From Panicum virgatum (Eukaryota > Streptophyta > Magnoliopsida > Poales > Poaceae): 64,000 nucleotides of DNA. Of the stretch, positions 24,095 to 35,794 are shown in pieces. Both the position numbers and the translations under genes were made by a program. Every line of letters starts with the position of its first letter. Position 1 is the first letter of the stretch. Location: assembly GCF_016808335.1 (NCBI RefSeq), contig NC_053148.1:14722433-14786432 (forward strand), in the 5' to 3' direction. The notes under the pieces were generated by a model. It made no database searches. It was not told where the DNA came from and was given only the letters and a program-made list of their open reading frames with translations.

Positions 24095-26235
24095 AATATA
24101 TTTTTTTGAACGAATCGGTACAAGATGGTGCCCATTTTATTGATAAAGAAGAAATAAATACAAGTAGGTAGTCATGGAAGACTACATTCAGGAAAAACAA
24201 AAAACACAGTCAGAAGGAAAGACGACAATAAGGCGCGCGACATCCACTAACAAACACTTTTAAAAAAGCCGCCGCCGAACTCCCGCTGTGACCTCACGTC
24301 AACGAAGAACCTAGGGAAGAAGACCGCACCGCACCAAAAGGCCACCGCCGTGCGGGGCGGGACCCATCGCCGAAGTACCGCTGCAGAACCACACTCCATC
24401 TGACATGATGATAACATCAGATCCGGACCTCTCGTAGGCTGCCTCGCAGTCTCGCAAAGGCACAAACGCGCGGGGGCCTCACCACATCCGCTGTTGGACT
24501 CCACCTCACTCTCATCGCCTCGAAGAAACACCGCACGCACGGGGCTCCTCACGTCCGCCACAGCACTCCACGTCACAGATCCGTTTCAGAAGTTGCCATC
24601 AGGATAGAGGCGGAGTTGCCCCGCTTCCTAGAGCCTCTAAAGAACAGCCATGCCCCAACCGAAGACCGACATCACCTCATTGCTCCACCCGCGCAAAAGG
24701 CTCCTGCCGCCATGCCAGCAAGCCAAGGTAGTCGCTTGCACCGTCTTTCCGACGATGTATCACACCGGAGTAGTCCAGCAGAGCTGAGCCACCCGCCGCA
24801 ATCCGCTGCAAGCCAAGTCGTCACACGATGTCAATGCCGCAAGCGCCGTCGCCTGAGGCTGTCCCGCACCGCACTGACAGTTGCCTAGCAACGCCAGCCG
24901 CCACGGTCCGCTGCCAGCAGCTACACAGACAAAGTAAGATAACCCCTGACCGCGACCAGGGGTGCGAACGCCGCCGTGCGAGCTTTGCAACCACCATGAA
25001 GCTCGCCAACCTACACTAGACCGCTTGACACCACCACCGAAGGGGCCTTCCATGAGCCGTCGTCATCGGCAATGTTATAGCAGAGTTGGGTCTCAAGAGA
25101 CGATGCCTACAAGGAGGGGACGATGCTAGTGCCGCCGCCGTCGCTCGTCCAGAGAACTGGACAAGGTTTTCACCCAGAGAACCCGTGCCGCAGGGATGGA
25201 GATCCAAGATGACGCCCCCAACAAAGAAAACGACACCCTAAGACGCTGTTGTCATTGCTGCCAGTAGTACAGGCAAAGGCTTTCGCCCAGAGCATCCCAT
25301 CCGCACCACAGCACGTACCCCACCTGACACTCCCGGGACCACGACCGTGGAAGGCCTTCTGGGGGTGGCGCGAATGGACGTGCCTTACCTCGCGCAGACC
25401 GCCATCCTGCTGCCGCTGCCGCACGCGAGTCACCGAGGCCCTCGCCGACCACTGCCGTCCTGACACGCGTCGATGAAGGCGGCCTATGCCAGCCCGCGCC
25501 GCGAAGTGGCACCGCCCGGCGCCCCGCGAATAGCCTGACGTCGCCGGAGGCGGCCACGAGCCTGGGTACTCTGGCGCCCACTCCGCCACCGCAGACTGCC
25601 TGGCCGCCGCTTCCCTGGCGCCTCGCAGCACCACCGCCGCGCCCTACGCCGAGGCAGCCACTGCGCGCGGGCACCTCGCCCCACATCAACGCCGACGCCG
25701 CGCTCGGGGCCCGTGTCGAAACTGCCGGCGCACACAGACCATGCGCCCCGCACCGTCGCCGCCACTGCGGCCAACGTCGGATGCTGCGCACCGAGCACCT
25801 CGCCCTGCGCCGAGGCCGCCGCCGCCGCTACCGTAGCACGCAGCACCGCCCTCCGCCGGGAAATCAGGTCCCAGGCGCTGTGCCGCCGCCCCCCATCGCC
25901 GTCCGCGCGCGGCTGTCCCCCATGGCCGCAGATCCACCCATAGGGGTGGCAGATCCGGCCATGGGGACGGTGGATCCGGCCGCCAAGTCGCCGGAGGAGC
26001 CCCGCCGGCCAGCCTCGCCAAGCTCCACGATGGCGACCGCACCTCCTATGCACGCTCCGAGATGCGGCACCGGCCGCCGAGGTCCCCGCCGCCGCCTTCC
26101 TTGCCACGCACCGGACTTCCGGCATTGGGCTCTGGCGGCGGCAGGGAGGAGGACAGGTGGGGAGGCGGCCTCTCGGCGCCGGAGGTAGTCGCCGCCCGAG
26201 TCGCCCAAAGGAGAGCAGCTCCCGGGCAAGAGGCG
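24095..26235 (-). mobile_element. GC-rich LINE-like retroposon, ~2.1 kb
   Basis: Read on the minus strand it starts in very GC-rich sequence containing GGGCGACTCGGGCGGC and ends in ATCAATAAAATGGGCACC, CGATTCGTTC and an A-run (TTTTTTT on the plus strand at about 24101). A GC-rich 5' leader and an A-tail preceded by AATAAA suit a non-LTR retroposon. A second element at 33893-35484 shares the same layout and the GGGCGACTCGGGCGGC motif. No RT or endonuclease domain was seen, so it is probably non-autonomous. The several open frames in it are compositional. Confidence 0.45.
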
Positions 26236-26951
26236 TAAAAAAAGTTACTTTTCCACGCCGTGTTTTGTTTTTAAAGATAATTTAAAAGTGAAAGCAGAAT
26301 GTGGCCGCCCTTCTAGTGGTTGTACGCTTTCTCCCATCTAATACGCATTTTGCGGTACACGTGCATGACAATTCGTGTGTATACGTCTTCGCGTAGCTGG
26401 AGCACCGCCAACAGCTCATCATTTCTCCCCAATCTCCCACTCTTGTTTAGTAGGAGGAAGCAGTGCGTAGTGCATACTGGTAGGGAGGCGACTATTTCCT
26501 CCAATCCCCCCCCCCCCCCCCCCCCCCGCCTCACCAGCCCTTATTTGCACATATATATAACTTAAACAATCCATGCATTATTCTATCCATATACACACAT
26601 ACATACATGTAAAGTCATAAACTCCTGTCGTCGTGCTCCAGCAAGCACGTACAGCCCAGTCCAGAGAGTCGTCGCCGCCACGTTCCTGAGCTCCCCCACC
26701 CCAACGACAAGAGAGAAGTGCAGAGAAGAGACGACGTTGCTGGTCGCCGGGTGGTGGATGGCAACACGCTCCTGAAATATCTGCAGACCTCCATCAACCT
26801 CTCAGCTCTTCTTCTAGCTTCTTCCTCTTATCAAGCCATCGTCCCTTGCTTCTCCAGAGCAAATGCGGCATGGGAATTGAGCTGCATTGCCGCCTGGTCG
26901 GTCGCCTCGCCCCGGTGCCGGCGTTGGGCGCGGGGTTTGAAAGAAATCGGG
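26236..26951. other. Intergenic with a 22-base C run
   Basis: No gene was recognised. A homopolymer of 22 C lies at 26506-26527, an assembly-sensitive site. Confidence 0.5.
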
Positions 26952-28578
26952 TGCTCGTAGCCTAAAAAGAGGAGGGGGTGAATTAGACAAATTAAAAATC
27001 TTAACTTCAAGCTCCAACTATTTGCATATAAATTAAGTTAAGATATACTATCTAGATGTGCAACTAGTGTTCTTCTAGTGTAAAAACCCTCATCCCAAAA
27101 GAGTTATGCAACCTATAGCCAATCCTATCAAGATTCTACTGTAGAAAGTAAAGGCACACAAAAATTGTAATAAGCAAACACGGAAGTTTAAATAAGGATG
27201 AGAGAAAGCAAATTCTTGTGACACGAGAATTTATCCCGTGATTCGGTTAGCCACAAAGGCACACCTACATCCACGTTGTTGAAGCACTCACAAAGAGTAT
27301 TGTTTCTCGGCAATCAAGTCTCTTCGAAGGACACCAAGTCCACGGTCACCTTGATCCCGAGTTCCACTAAGGAGCTTCTCCACCAAGGAAGAGAGTCTCC
27401 ACGTCCCCAGCACAAAGCTTGTCCACGCCGCTCCACACCAAGCCGGAGGGTCGTTGACGTTGCCGGCGAGTCACAAGAATCCAAGGATGGCCAGCTCACC
27501 GAGTACAAGTGATGGTTCACTATAGAACCACAGCACAAGGTACACAAACTTGCTCACTCACTCACTTAGGAGCTATCCTAGCACTATCCCTAACTAAGGA
27601 TGTGCTAAACCTAAAGATGTGATCAATTTGATCTTTGGTTGACTTGGAGATGTGCTTGGATGTGTGTGGGTCTTCTTTGAATTCCAGCAACTCCAAAATG
27701 GCCGGGGAACCCATATATATAGCCCTCCAAGTTGAACTAGCTGTTTAGAGCCGTTAATCCTTTTTCTGCGTAGGGCGTCGGATTAGTGTTCACTGTCCAC
27801 GGCGTCGGATCATCCGATCCCACTGTCAGCAGACCTGTAGCCGTTACAGTTTAAACCTTGATGCTGACGTCATTTATCCGACGAGTTAGTCCGACGTGTT
27901 CTGAGTCCTGCGTCGGATCATCCGGTGCAACGGTCAATTTTGAATTCCAAAATAACGGCCATGATCATTACTCCTGCCAATTAGTCTGACGCTCTGAAGT
28001 TGCCACGTTGGATCATCCGACCCTGAAGCCAAAATTCCATCTCGAGAAATCATGCTCTCTGCAGAATCACCCGAGCCTTTGTCCGACGCTCTTTTTCTCA
28101 CCGTCGGATAATCTGATCCCATAGGCAATTTTCCAGAGTGTGAAACAAGCTCTCTGAAGATTGATCCAAGCCTTTGTCCGACCTTTTTTCCATGGCGTCG
28201 GATAAACCGAGTGCTTTGGTCATATAGTCCGACCATGGGGGTGTCGGATTATCCAAGCTCACTCTGTTTTTCCTGTTTCCTTGTTGCACTTGTCCAACTC
28301 GTCGCAGCGATCATTTGGACACTCCAAATATATGATATCTCTGTTTTTTCACTACGACTTGATATCTCTACGGTGGATTGGACAACTCGTCTCGACGGTG
28401 CATTGGACATCTCGTCTCGACGGTGCATTGGACGTCTTGACGGTGCATTGGACTCTATCCAAGGGACCTAAAGAATTCTATAAATATGATCTTGCAAACT
28501 CGTTAGTCCCATTGATTGCGTTATCATACGATCACCAAAATTACTTGAAATGGCCTAATTGGGGCTATGTTTGTTACA
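26952..28578 (+). repeat. Long LTR carrying CGGATCATCCGA-type repeats
   Basis: It starts about TGCTCGTAGCC, then AGAGGAGGGGGTGAATTAGAC, and ends TTTGTTACA. Its interior shares GGAGCTTCTCCACCAAGGA and CCACACCAAG..GAGGGTC with the solo LTR at 54996-56467, and both have the GGGGGTGAAT leader. The 3' half (27770-28260) carries repeated TCGGATCATCCGA-like near-palindromes. The sequence after 28578 (TTTTTGGTGATTGATGACAA) looks internal, so this is probably an LTR plus a stub rather than a clean solo LTR. The left boundary is approximate and no target duplication was found. Confidence 0.6.
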
Positions 28579-29671
28579 ATCTCCTCTTTTTTGGTGATTG
28601 ATGACAACACAATCAAAACAAGTATAAATTTGTAAAAATTGACGAATTGAACCACTTACACTTGTTTGGATTGTTACCACCATCCAATGTCGGCTTGGCC
28701 TCTCCCTAAATCCATGATTTTCCCCTTTGCTTCTCCCCATATTTCTCCTCTATTTGGAAGATATTTCTCCTCCTTTGGAAGATACTTGCTTTGATCCACA
28801 TTTCTTCTCTTTGGAGTCAAATCACCTAAACAGACCCCATGGTGATCCAAGGTACGGTTCCATGGGTCCTTATGATCTTCTTTTGACTGCTTCCTGCATT
28901 GTTCTTCGCAATTCCTTTTTGTCCTCACCAGAGGATTGCGAGCTTATTATTTTTTAGAGTTAAACACACAATACCGTGAGGGTGGTCTTGCCCGCACTTG
29001 TTTATTCTTTTAATTGTTTTTAGTTTTGAAAATGCCGCCCCCAATAATTTGCTCGGAAAGAAAAGAAATTTCCATGAACTTTAAGCGAGCCAAAGGAATC
29101 TCTTTTTTTTTAAAAAAAATTAAGAGATGTGATTTTTTTTAAGGCCAGGAACCATGTTCTGATCTGTAGATTGGAAGATTTGTCAAAGCTCATATGCTGC
29201 GGTGGCTTAATTATTATTATTACTTATATGTCCAACACCACTTGGATCATCTCTGTCACCGCTACACGTTCTGTGAACTGTGGCAATTCTAATTTATTCA
29301 TGGCATACAACCTGATGGTGTAGTGGGGCTCCATGTCTGCAAGCAATGCTGCTTCCCAAGTTTCCTTTAGCAGGACATTCCCAGTTCTTGATTGGAGCTA
29401 GCGGCAACGGCAGACGAATCCTTTTATTCCTGTGTGGATCTCTCTTGTGTGACATTATTACCGCATGATTTCCGCTCATGATGCTTCTGTTTACAAAGAA
29501 CCTGCTCCTCACGTTGTTGTTGTTGTTGTCTCAACCCACGAATTTCTGCTTCTGAGTTGACTTTGAGATAATCTGTTCAAGATGAGCAATCGTGACAGGA
29601 TGTTCTTATGAGCAATGCGGTTCTAATTGCATTCCCTCCATTCTCAGCTCTTGCAGAAGTAGCACAGAAGA
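28579..29671. promoter_or_regulatory. Upstream region of the PERK gene
   Basis: The first ~100 bases look like retroelement internal sequence. The remainder is AT-rich without a clear coding region. The last ~100 bases before ATG 29672 should include the 5' UTR; a TTGCAG at 29650-29655 could be an acceptor of a leader intron. A TATA box was not assigned with confidence. Confidence 0.35.
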
Positions 29672-32356
29672 ATGAGAACTCTGCTCCAGGCTCCGGCCGC
29701 CGGCGCCGCCGTTGGAAGCGTACCAAACACGCTGGCAACCCCAGTCAGCGGCCTTCCTCCCTCCTTATCGTCGCCGCTGACACCGACCGCCTCCACGCCG
29801 CCGCCTACTGACACGTCGTCAACTTCTTCCACCCCTCCACCGTCGCCGTCCTCTGATCCGCCGCCACCTTCTCCGTCTTCTCCAACTCCGCCGCCGCCTT
29901 CTCCTTCGGAACCGCCCCCCTCACCGCCAGTTGCCGCGCCACCTCCGCCAGCACCCGTTGCCTCCCCTCCGCCGCCGGAGGCATCGCCTCCGCCTCCACC
30001 GGCCGCATTGCCGCCCCCGCCTCCGGCGCCAGTGCCGGCGACCTCCCCGCCACCTCCGCCCGCCGTCGCACCGCCCCCACCGGACAATGCTGCGCCCCCG
30101 CCTTCCCCCACGCAGGCGCCGCCACCGCCCTCCGCTCCCCCTCCGCGGCGGTCCCACGCCACGCCGCCTTCTTCAAGTTCAAGCCCGTCTCCTCTCCCAC
30201 CCGCCGCGCAGCCAACCGCGTCTCCCGTGGCCGCGACGCCGCCGCCGCCGAAAACGCCGGCGGCGCACCCCACCGTGGATTACGCCCCTCCCCCGCCGAC
30301 CCGGACGAGCTCAACGGCCGCCACGCACTCGCCTGCGGCAGTTGATAGCGGCGCCACGCCACCGCCGTCCAGCAGCAGCGGGCTGAACTCCGGCGCCACG
30401 GCCGCGGTGGCGGTCGTGGTGGTGCTCGTCGTCCTCGGGTTCGCCGGCATGTTCGTCTGCCTGTCCAAGCGGCGGAAGCGGAAGCAGGCGGCCCGTTACT
30501 ACGCCGGCTTCGCCGCGCCATCCTACACGCCGCAGCACCTGTCCGGCGAGGCGCCGTTCCTGCGGCCGCCGTCGGCGCCGGGGTCGATGAACTTCAGCAT
30601 GGGCGCGGGGGGAGGCCCGGGCATGTCGGCGCCGGCGAACCAGGGGTACGGGCAGCAGCCGTGGGCCTCGTCGGCCAACTACAGCGCGACGATGGGGAGC
30701 CAGGGCCCGGCGCGGAGCGTGGCGACGGCGTCCGGCGACCTGAGCGTGGGCAACACAAAGGCGTTCTCGTTCGACGAGCTGTACGACATCACCTGCGGGT
30801 TCGCGCGCGAGAACGTACTCGGCGAGGGCGGGTTCGGGTGCGTGTTCAAGGGCACGCTCGGCGACGGCAAGGTGGTGGCCGTGAAGCAGCTCAAGGGCGG
30901 CGGCGGGCAGGGCGAGCGCGAGTTCCAGGCGGAGGTGGAGATCATCAGCCGAGTGCACCACCGCCACCTCGTCTCCCTCGTCGGCTACTGCATCGCCGAG
31001 GACCACCGCCTCCTCGTCTACGACTACGTCTCCAACAACACGCTGCACCACCACCTCCATGGGAGGGGGAGGCCGGTGATGGACTGGCCGACCAGGGTCA
31101 GGATCGCCGCCGGCTCGGCGCGCGGCTTGGCCTACCTGCACGAGGATTGTAAGAAGTGTTTCTTCTGTAGGAAAAATGGAGCCAATTTAATTCTGCTGGT
31201 GTTTCATTCTAATGATGCTTCTGTTGCAGGCCATCCAAGGATCATCCACAGGGACATCAAATCCTCCAACATCCTGCTCGATGACCAGTTCGAGTCTCAG
31301 GTTTGTTACTCTTCCTCGCAGCAGGATTGCTGTATTTCCTTTTTCAGAACTACACTTTTCTTTTTCTGGGGAACGCATGCATGTTCAGGTCCTGATGACA
31401 CTTGATCCGTGTCCATGATCATCAGGTTGCCGACTTCGGGCTCGCAAGGCTAGCAGAGAACGATGTCACGCACATCTCCACGCGTGTGATGGGCACATTC
31501 GGGTAATGCATCTCTGCAAGTTTATATCAGCAATGAGAAAAAAAAACAAGAGGATGGAACTGCATCGATCAGTGCCAATCATGTATGCATCTCTCATCTC
31601 GGCCCGATGCACTCAGGTACTTGGCGCCAGAGTACGCGTCGACGGGGAAGCTGACCGAGAAATCAGACGTGTTCTCCTTCGGCGTCGTGCTCCTGGAGCT
31701 CATCACGGGCCGGAAGCCTGTCGACTCGTCGCGTTCCCTAGGCGACGAGAGCCTCGTCGAGTGGGTAAGCTACTAAGAAGATACCAACACTAACCTGATG
31801 ATCACTCACTGATGACAACATGCTGTTCTGAATCGCAATCCACCTTTACCACAGTCGAGGCCGCTACTGAACCGCGCCATCGAGAACCAGGAGTTCGACG
31901 AGATCGTCGACCCCCGCCTCGACGGCAACTTCGACGACGTCGAGATGTTCCGGGTGATCGAGGCGGCCGCGGCGTGCATCCGGCACTCGGCTGCCAGGAG
32001 GCCCAAGATGGGGCAGGTAGTACTTCTGAGCATTGACAAAACCTCATCCTGCACTGTAGCAAATCTTTTTTTCGGAAGCTGCACTGTAGCAGATCTGAAA
32101 AACTGAAGAGACAGATTTGGTGCTCACGACACTGATGCCTTTTTCCTCGCCGGTTTCGATCCAGGTGGTCAGGGTCCTCGACAGCCTGACGGACGTGGAC
32201 CTCAGCAACGGCGTGCAGCCGGGGAAGAGCCAGATGTTCAACGTCGCCAACACCGCGGACATCAGGCAGTTCCAGAGGATGGCGTTCGGCAGCCAGGACT
32301 TCAGCTCGGACTACAGCCAGACCAGGTCGAGCATAGGCAGCAGGAGGGACTTCTAG
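29672..32356 (+). CDS. Proline-rich receptor-like protein kinase, PERK type
   Basis: A plasma-membrane Ser/Thr kinase whose Pro-rich ectodomain is thought to monitor the cell wall. Exons: 29672-31148, 31230-31300, 31426-31502, 31617-31764, 31855-32016, 32165-32356; 708 residues, with all introns GT-AG. Residues 1-240 are Pro/Ser-rich with many PPPP and SPPPP blocks. A single hydrophobic segment lies at about 245-266, followed by basic KRRKRK. The kinase domain has a glycine loop LGEGGFG 383-389, Lys405, an HRD motif ending at Asp501, DFG 519-521 and APE 545-547. All catalytic residues are present and the tail ends SSIGSRRDF. No N-terminal signal peptide is obvious, which is usual for PERKs. 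The start is the first Met before the Pro-rich block. Confidence 0.95.
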
Positions 32357-32705
32357 TCATGCATGAAACCTGTAGAGCTCCACACCACCTGCGCTTCTTC
32401 TAGTTCCCGGCGATTTTTTCCTGTCACTATGTATTCCATTCTTTGTTGTTATTATTATTTTTTTACAGTGATCACTACCATACTGTTCTTGATTTTTGTA
32501 TTCTGGTCGATGTGTAAATTGAGATAAATAGAAAAATATGCACATGAGAATGTATTCATTGGCAGTCAAAAGTGCCACCGAAAATAGTTGCGGCGGGAAA
32601 ATCAAAATCTAGCTTACTTCTTGGTGGGTATTATTACGATCGTTTCCCTTTTTTCGTAATTTTCCTTATTTGCAAAGAAGTTTTACTAGAAAGCAATACT
32701 TATTA

Positions 32706-32862
32706 GGGGTGTAAATTGGTGATACTTAGATGCACCTCCAACATTCTTTAATTCAAATATTTGTAGTACTTCTTCAAAGTGAGATCCCATTTTGAAAAAG
32801 TAGCACAAAAAATTGAACAAAGGAGGGTTGAAGGTGCACCTAAGAGTTACCAATTTGCACCC
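32706..32862. mobile_element. MITE downstream of the PERK gene
   Basis: Inverted arms GGGGTGTAAATTGGTGATAC and (reverse complement of the right end) GGGTGCAAATTGGTAACTC continue through TGCACCTcCAAC / TGCACCTTCAAC. The element is about 157 bases. The target duplication is unclear. Confidence 0.7.
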
Positions 32863-32867
32863 ATAAT

Positions 32868-33215
32868 ACTAAGTTTTTAAATCTCCGGCTATAGCTTCCG
32901 CTATCACCAGCTATAGTTGTTTGAGAGAGATTTAGCTATGCTTTTTAATGTACAACTTAACTCTTAGCTCTGTAGTCAGGGGTAGCTTGGCCATCCCAAG
33001 GCCCAGGGCCACTCCATGGACTTACTGTGCAGTATGGACTGGGCCTTCATGCTATAGTATACTACAGTGTGGACAAAATGGGCTAACAACTAGGGCTATT
33101 TCCCTAGTTGCCATACCCTTTCTTGCACCACCGGTTGCTGTTATAGCCCGTTATAGACGGCTGTAGTTTGTTTCTAGACATAGATAACTAAATGTCTTAG
33201 CCAGTTATTTTAAAA
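32868..33215. mobile_element. Possible hAT-like element
   Basis: AGTTTTTAAATCTCCGGCTA at the left and AGCCAGTTATTTTAAAACAT at the right are imperfect inverted ends, with several GCTATAG motifs near the left. This resembles a grass hAT-type family by recall only. Confidence 0.35.
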
Positions 33216-33288
33216 CATTACTTAATACTTATATTTAGAAGAGCAACTCCAGCGTCAACCTCTAAACCAAACCCTCCAAATACTAAAT

Positions 33289-35600
33289 TGCATGCTCAAG
33301 CATTTTCCTCTCGTACTCGATCACCTGTGCTTCTTTAATATTCCGACGATTTTTGCTGTCATTATGCATTTATTCTTTGTTGTCTTTTTACAGTGATCAC
33401 TACCATACTGTTTCTGATTTTTTTGTTTCTTGGTCGATGTGTAAATTGAGATAAAAAGAAAATATGCACATGAGAATGTATTCATTGGCTATCCTGAATG
33501 GTAGTTTTGGTTTCTTCTCATACAACAATGACTTCCTACAGAAATATCCGACTACTTCCCTCTGCATGTATTATACTCAACTATCTCCTCTGCTTTTAAC
33601 ACTTCGCTGCGCTATTGTCTGGGAGTACAATCGTGCATTGACATCAAAGACTGATCAAACCCAAACAACACCTACTCTATTAAAATCTAACACTAAAAAA
33701 TCATGAGTTTTTTTTTTTTAACTCGGAACGGAAACCAAAACAAATGTCACCTTGCAGCTAGAACATATCACAAACAAGGCTACTCTCCTGATCACCTCAC
33801 ATGTAGAACCCCAGCTACTGGCCACCAAGTACCGGAAACCATTCGCAGGGTGGAGGGCATATGCCTGTGGGAGCAAAAGTGCCACCAAAACTAGTTTTTT
33901 TTTTTGAAAAAAGGGAAGTTTTATTGATCTTAGACAATTACATTAAGACGATACAATCATACTAAGATCCAACCCGACCTCTGCATAACTAGAACGCACA
34001 CAACCTATAGAGTAAAAGGAACAAAAGAGCGACATGACAAAAAATCATGCCGTAGCAAACTACAACATACAACTTCATCTTCAGCTCCTTGCCTCCTTTA
34101 TTACCATAGCAATACCTGAACTTCGAATAAGACTCCAAGAACAACGCCACCAACGAGGAAACGATACGCGCACACACCGTCATTGCAGTGACCCAACCAA
34201 TTAAGGTCAGATCATAGTTTTTCACCATAGAGAGCAATTCTTCAGAATCCAAACAATGCCTTCATCAAGGCCATTGCCAGGTACAACCAGTTAAGGTCAG
34301 ACTTGGAATTTCTTCCTGGCACCGAAGAATCAGTACCGAACAAGTACCACATAGACAAAGTCACCTGGTGTTGCTCCCCCTTATTGCCAAGCCAATGCTA
34401 CCAAACAGACTAGACTTAGCCCACTTCAGACAGACACGAACTCCAAGTCTAGCAAACCATCTGTAGCCTCGTCTACCGCGAATACCATACTACAATGTGA
34501 CCAATATAGATACGTGCATAGTCCACCGGAACGAAGTGCACATGGAACCCGTCTTCGGAGTAAGAGAATCCGCAGATTGAAACCAAGATGACATGAGCCT
34601 CTGGAACTGCGTGGAAGACATGGAACTGCGTGGAAGACACGGGCGAAAATAGAATGAAGATGTCGTCACTAGAAGTAGTCGCAAAACCCGAAGCTAGCCT
34701 CTCCGTCGTCGAAGCCGGAGGCACCTACGACGAGGAACCGCGGGAGCCTGATTGGGCCGAGATCCCGGTGACCCTGATAGCCAGCGGCTACTGCAGCCTG
34801 AAGGTCAGCGACGCCCAAGTCGCCACCGCGGCCACCGTCGCCGAGGCCTGGATACAACGGTGCATGTGGATCCGCTGACCTTCACGTCTGCTGTGCTCGT
34901 CGCCCAGAAGCGCTCACGGTGCAGGCTCCCTGCAGGCAAAGCCTGAGCTGCCGCCGCCACCACGCCAAGCGAGGGAACCGGCATCGCAGACGCCAAATTC
35001 GGCTGCGAAGGTCCCGGATCCAGCCATGCCGGTGTCGCCTCAGGCCAGCCCACACCGGCGACCAAGGCCAAGTGTGGCCGCACCACGGCCGGCCACCCCG
35101 AGCCCACACGCGCATTCACCATGGCCGCCACCTCCTCAGCACCGCTGCAGCACGCCGCCGCCATGGCATCACCTCGCACCGCCGCATCACGTAGATCCAC
35201 CTCCACGGCCGCCGGATCCGGGCGCGGAGACCCTGAATCCCGGCTCACCACCACGGCCGGATCCTCCTGCGCCCCGCAGTCGCGCCGGCCGGACGAGAGG
35301 GAGGAAAGGAATACGGCCCCGCCGCCGCCGTCCTTGCGGGCCGTGGGGGCTTCCGGCAGCCGGCTCTGGTGGCGGCGCGGCGTCGGGAGGAGAGGGAGAC
35401 AGGGGCGGCGGCGGCGCTGGGTGGCCGCCCGAGTCGCCCTGCGCGGGGCGACACGGGGGCGGCGGCGCTTCTACAACGCTTCCTTCTTATCGAAACTTGA
35501 GTGTGTGGAGCGGGAAAATCAAACTCTAGCTTACTTCATGGATATTTTTATTTGTTAGACATGCTCAAGCACCTTTCCTCTCGTACTTTGGATCACCCAG
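33289..35600. repeat. Duplicated 3' flank of the PERK gene, interrupted
   Basis: Sequence at 32384-32625, directly downstream of the PERK stop, recurs at 33325-33487 (shared: TACAGTGATCACTACCATAC and ATATGCACATGAGAATGTAT), then as AAAGTGCCACCAAAACTAG at 33875-33892, then as GCGGGAAAATCAAACTCTAG near 35507. The gaps are a ~390-bp insertion (33488-33874, unassigned) and a retroposon (33893-35484). A further block, CATGCTCAAGCA..TTCCTCTCGTACT, occurs at about 33290 and 35561. Confidence 0.75.
33893..35484 (-). mobile_element. GC-rich LINE-like retroposon, ~1.6 kb
   Basis: On the minus strand it begins in GC-rich DNA including GGGCGACTCGGGCGGC and ends AAGATCAATAAAACTTCCC followed by A-runs (T-runs on the plus strand from 33893). 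Flanks CCAAAACTAG and TCGAAACTTGAG fit a diverged target duplication inside the duplicated PERK flank. It is the same type as the element at 24095-26235. No RT domain was seen. Confidence 0.5.
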
Positions 35601-35794
35601 CATGACGTGGCCAAATGTCAAATGCAACTATACAAGGAGCGTGGTGGTGTGTCGTTTTAATTCCACATCTGTCAAGAGGATGCTATTTTTTGGACATGGT
35701 ATGGTCTTTAAAGTAGAGTATGTATTTAGATTTTAGTTTTTTTATGTATCACTACGGGAATCACACGCCGTGTGTCAAAGACCAAAACCACGTG

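Noticed and set aside
25170..26229. Several overlapping open frames of 120-213 codons on both strands
   Set aside because: They lie in the GC-rich leader of a retroposon. Arg/Ala/Pro/Gly-rich composition in all frames and no recognisable domain indicate chance openness.
26952..28578. A clean solo LTR with target duplication
   Set aside because: No matching 5-bp flanks were found, and internal-type sequence follows its right end.
29644..30273. Long minus-strand open frame (209 codons, Gly-rich)
   Set aside because: It is the complement of the Pro-rich ectodomain of the PERK gene. GC-rich Pro codons leave the reverse strand open, and no domain is visible.
34805..35558. Open frames of 145-167 codons on both strands
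   Set aside because: Same reason as above: the GC-rich part of the second retroposon.
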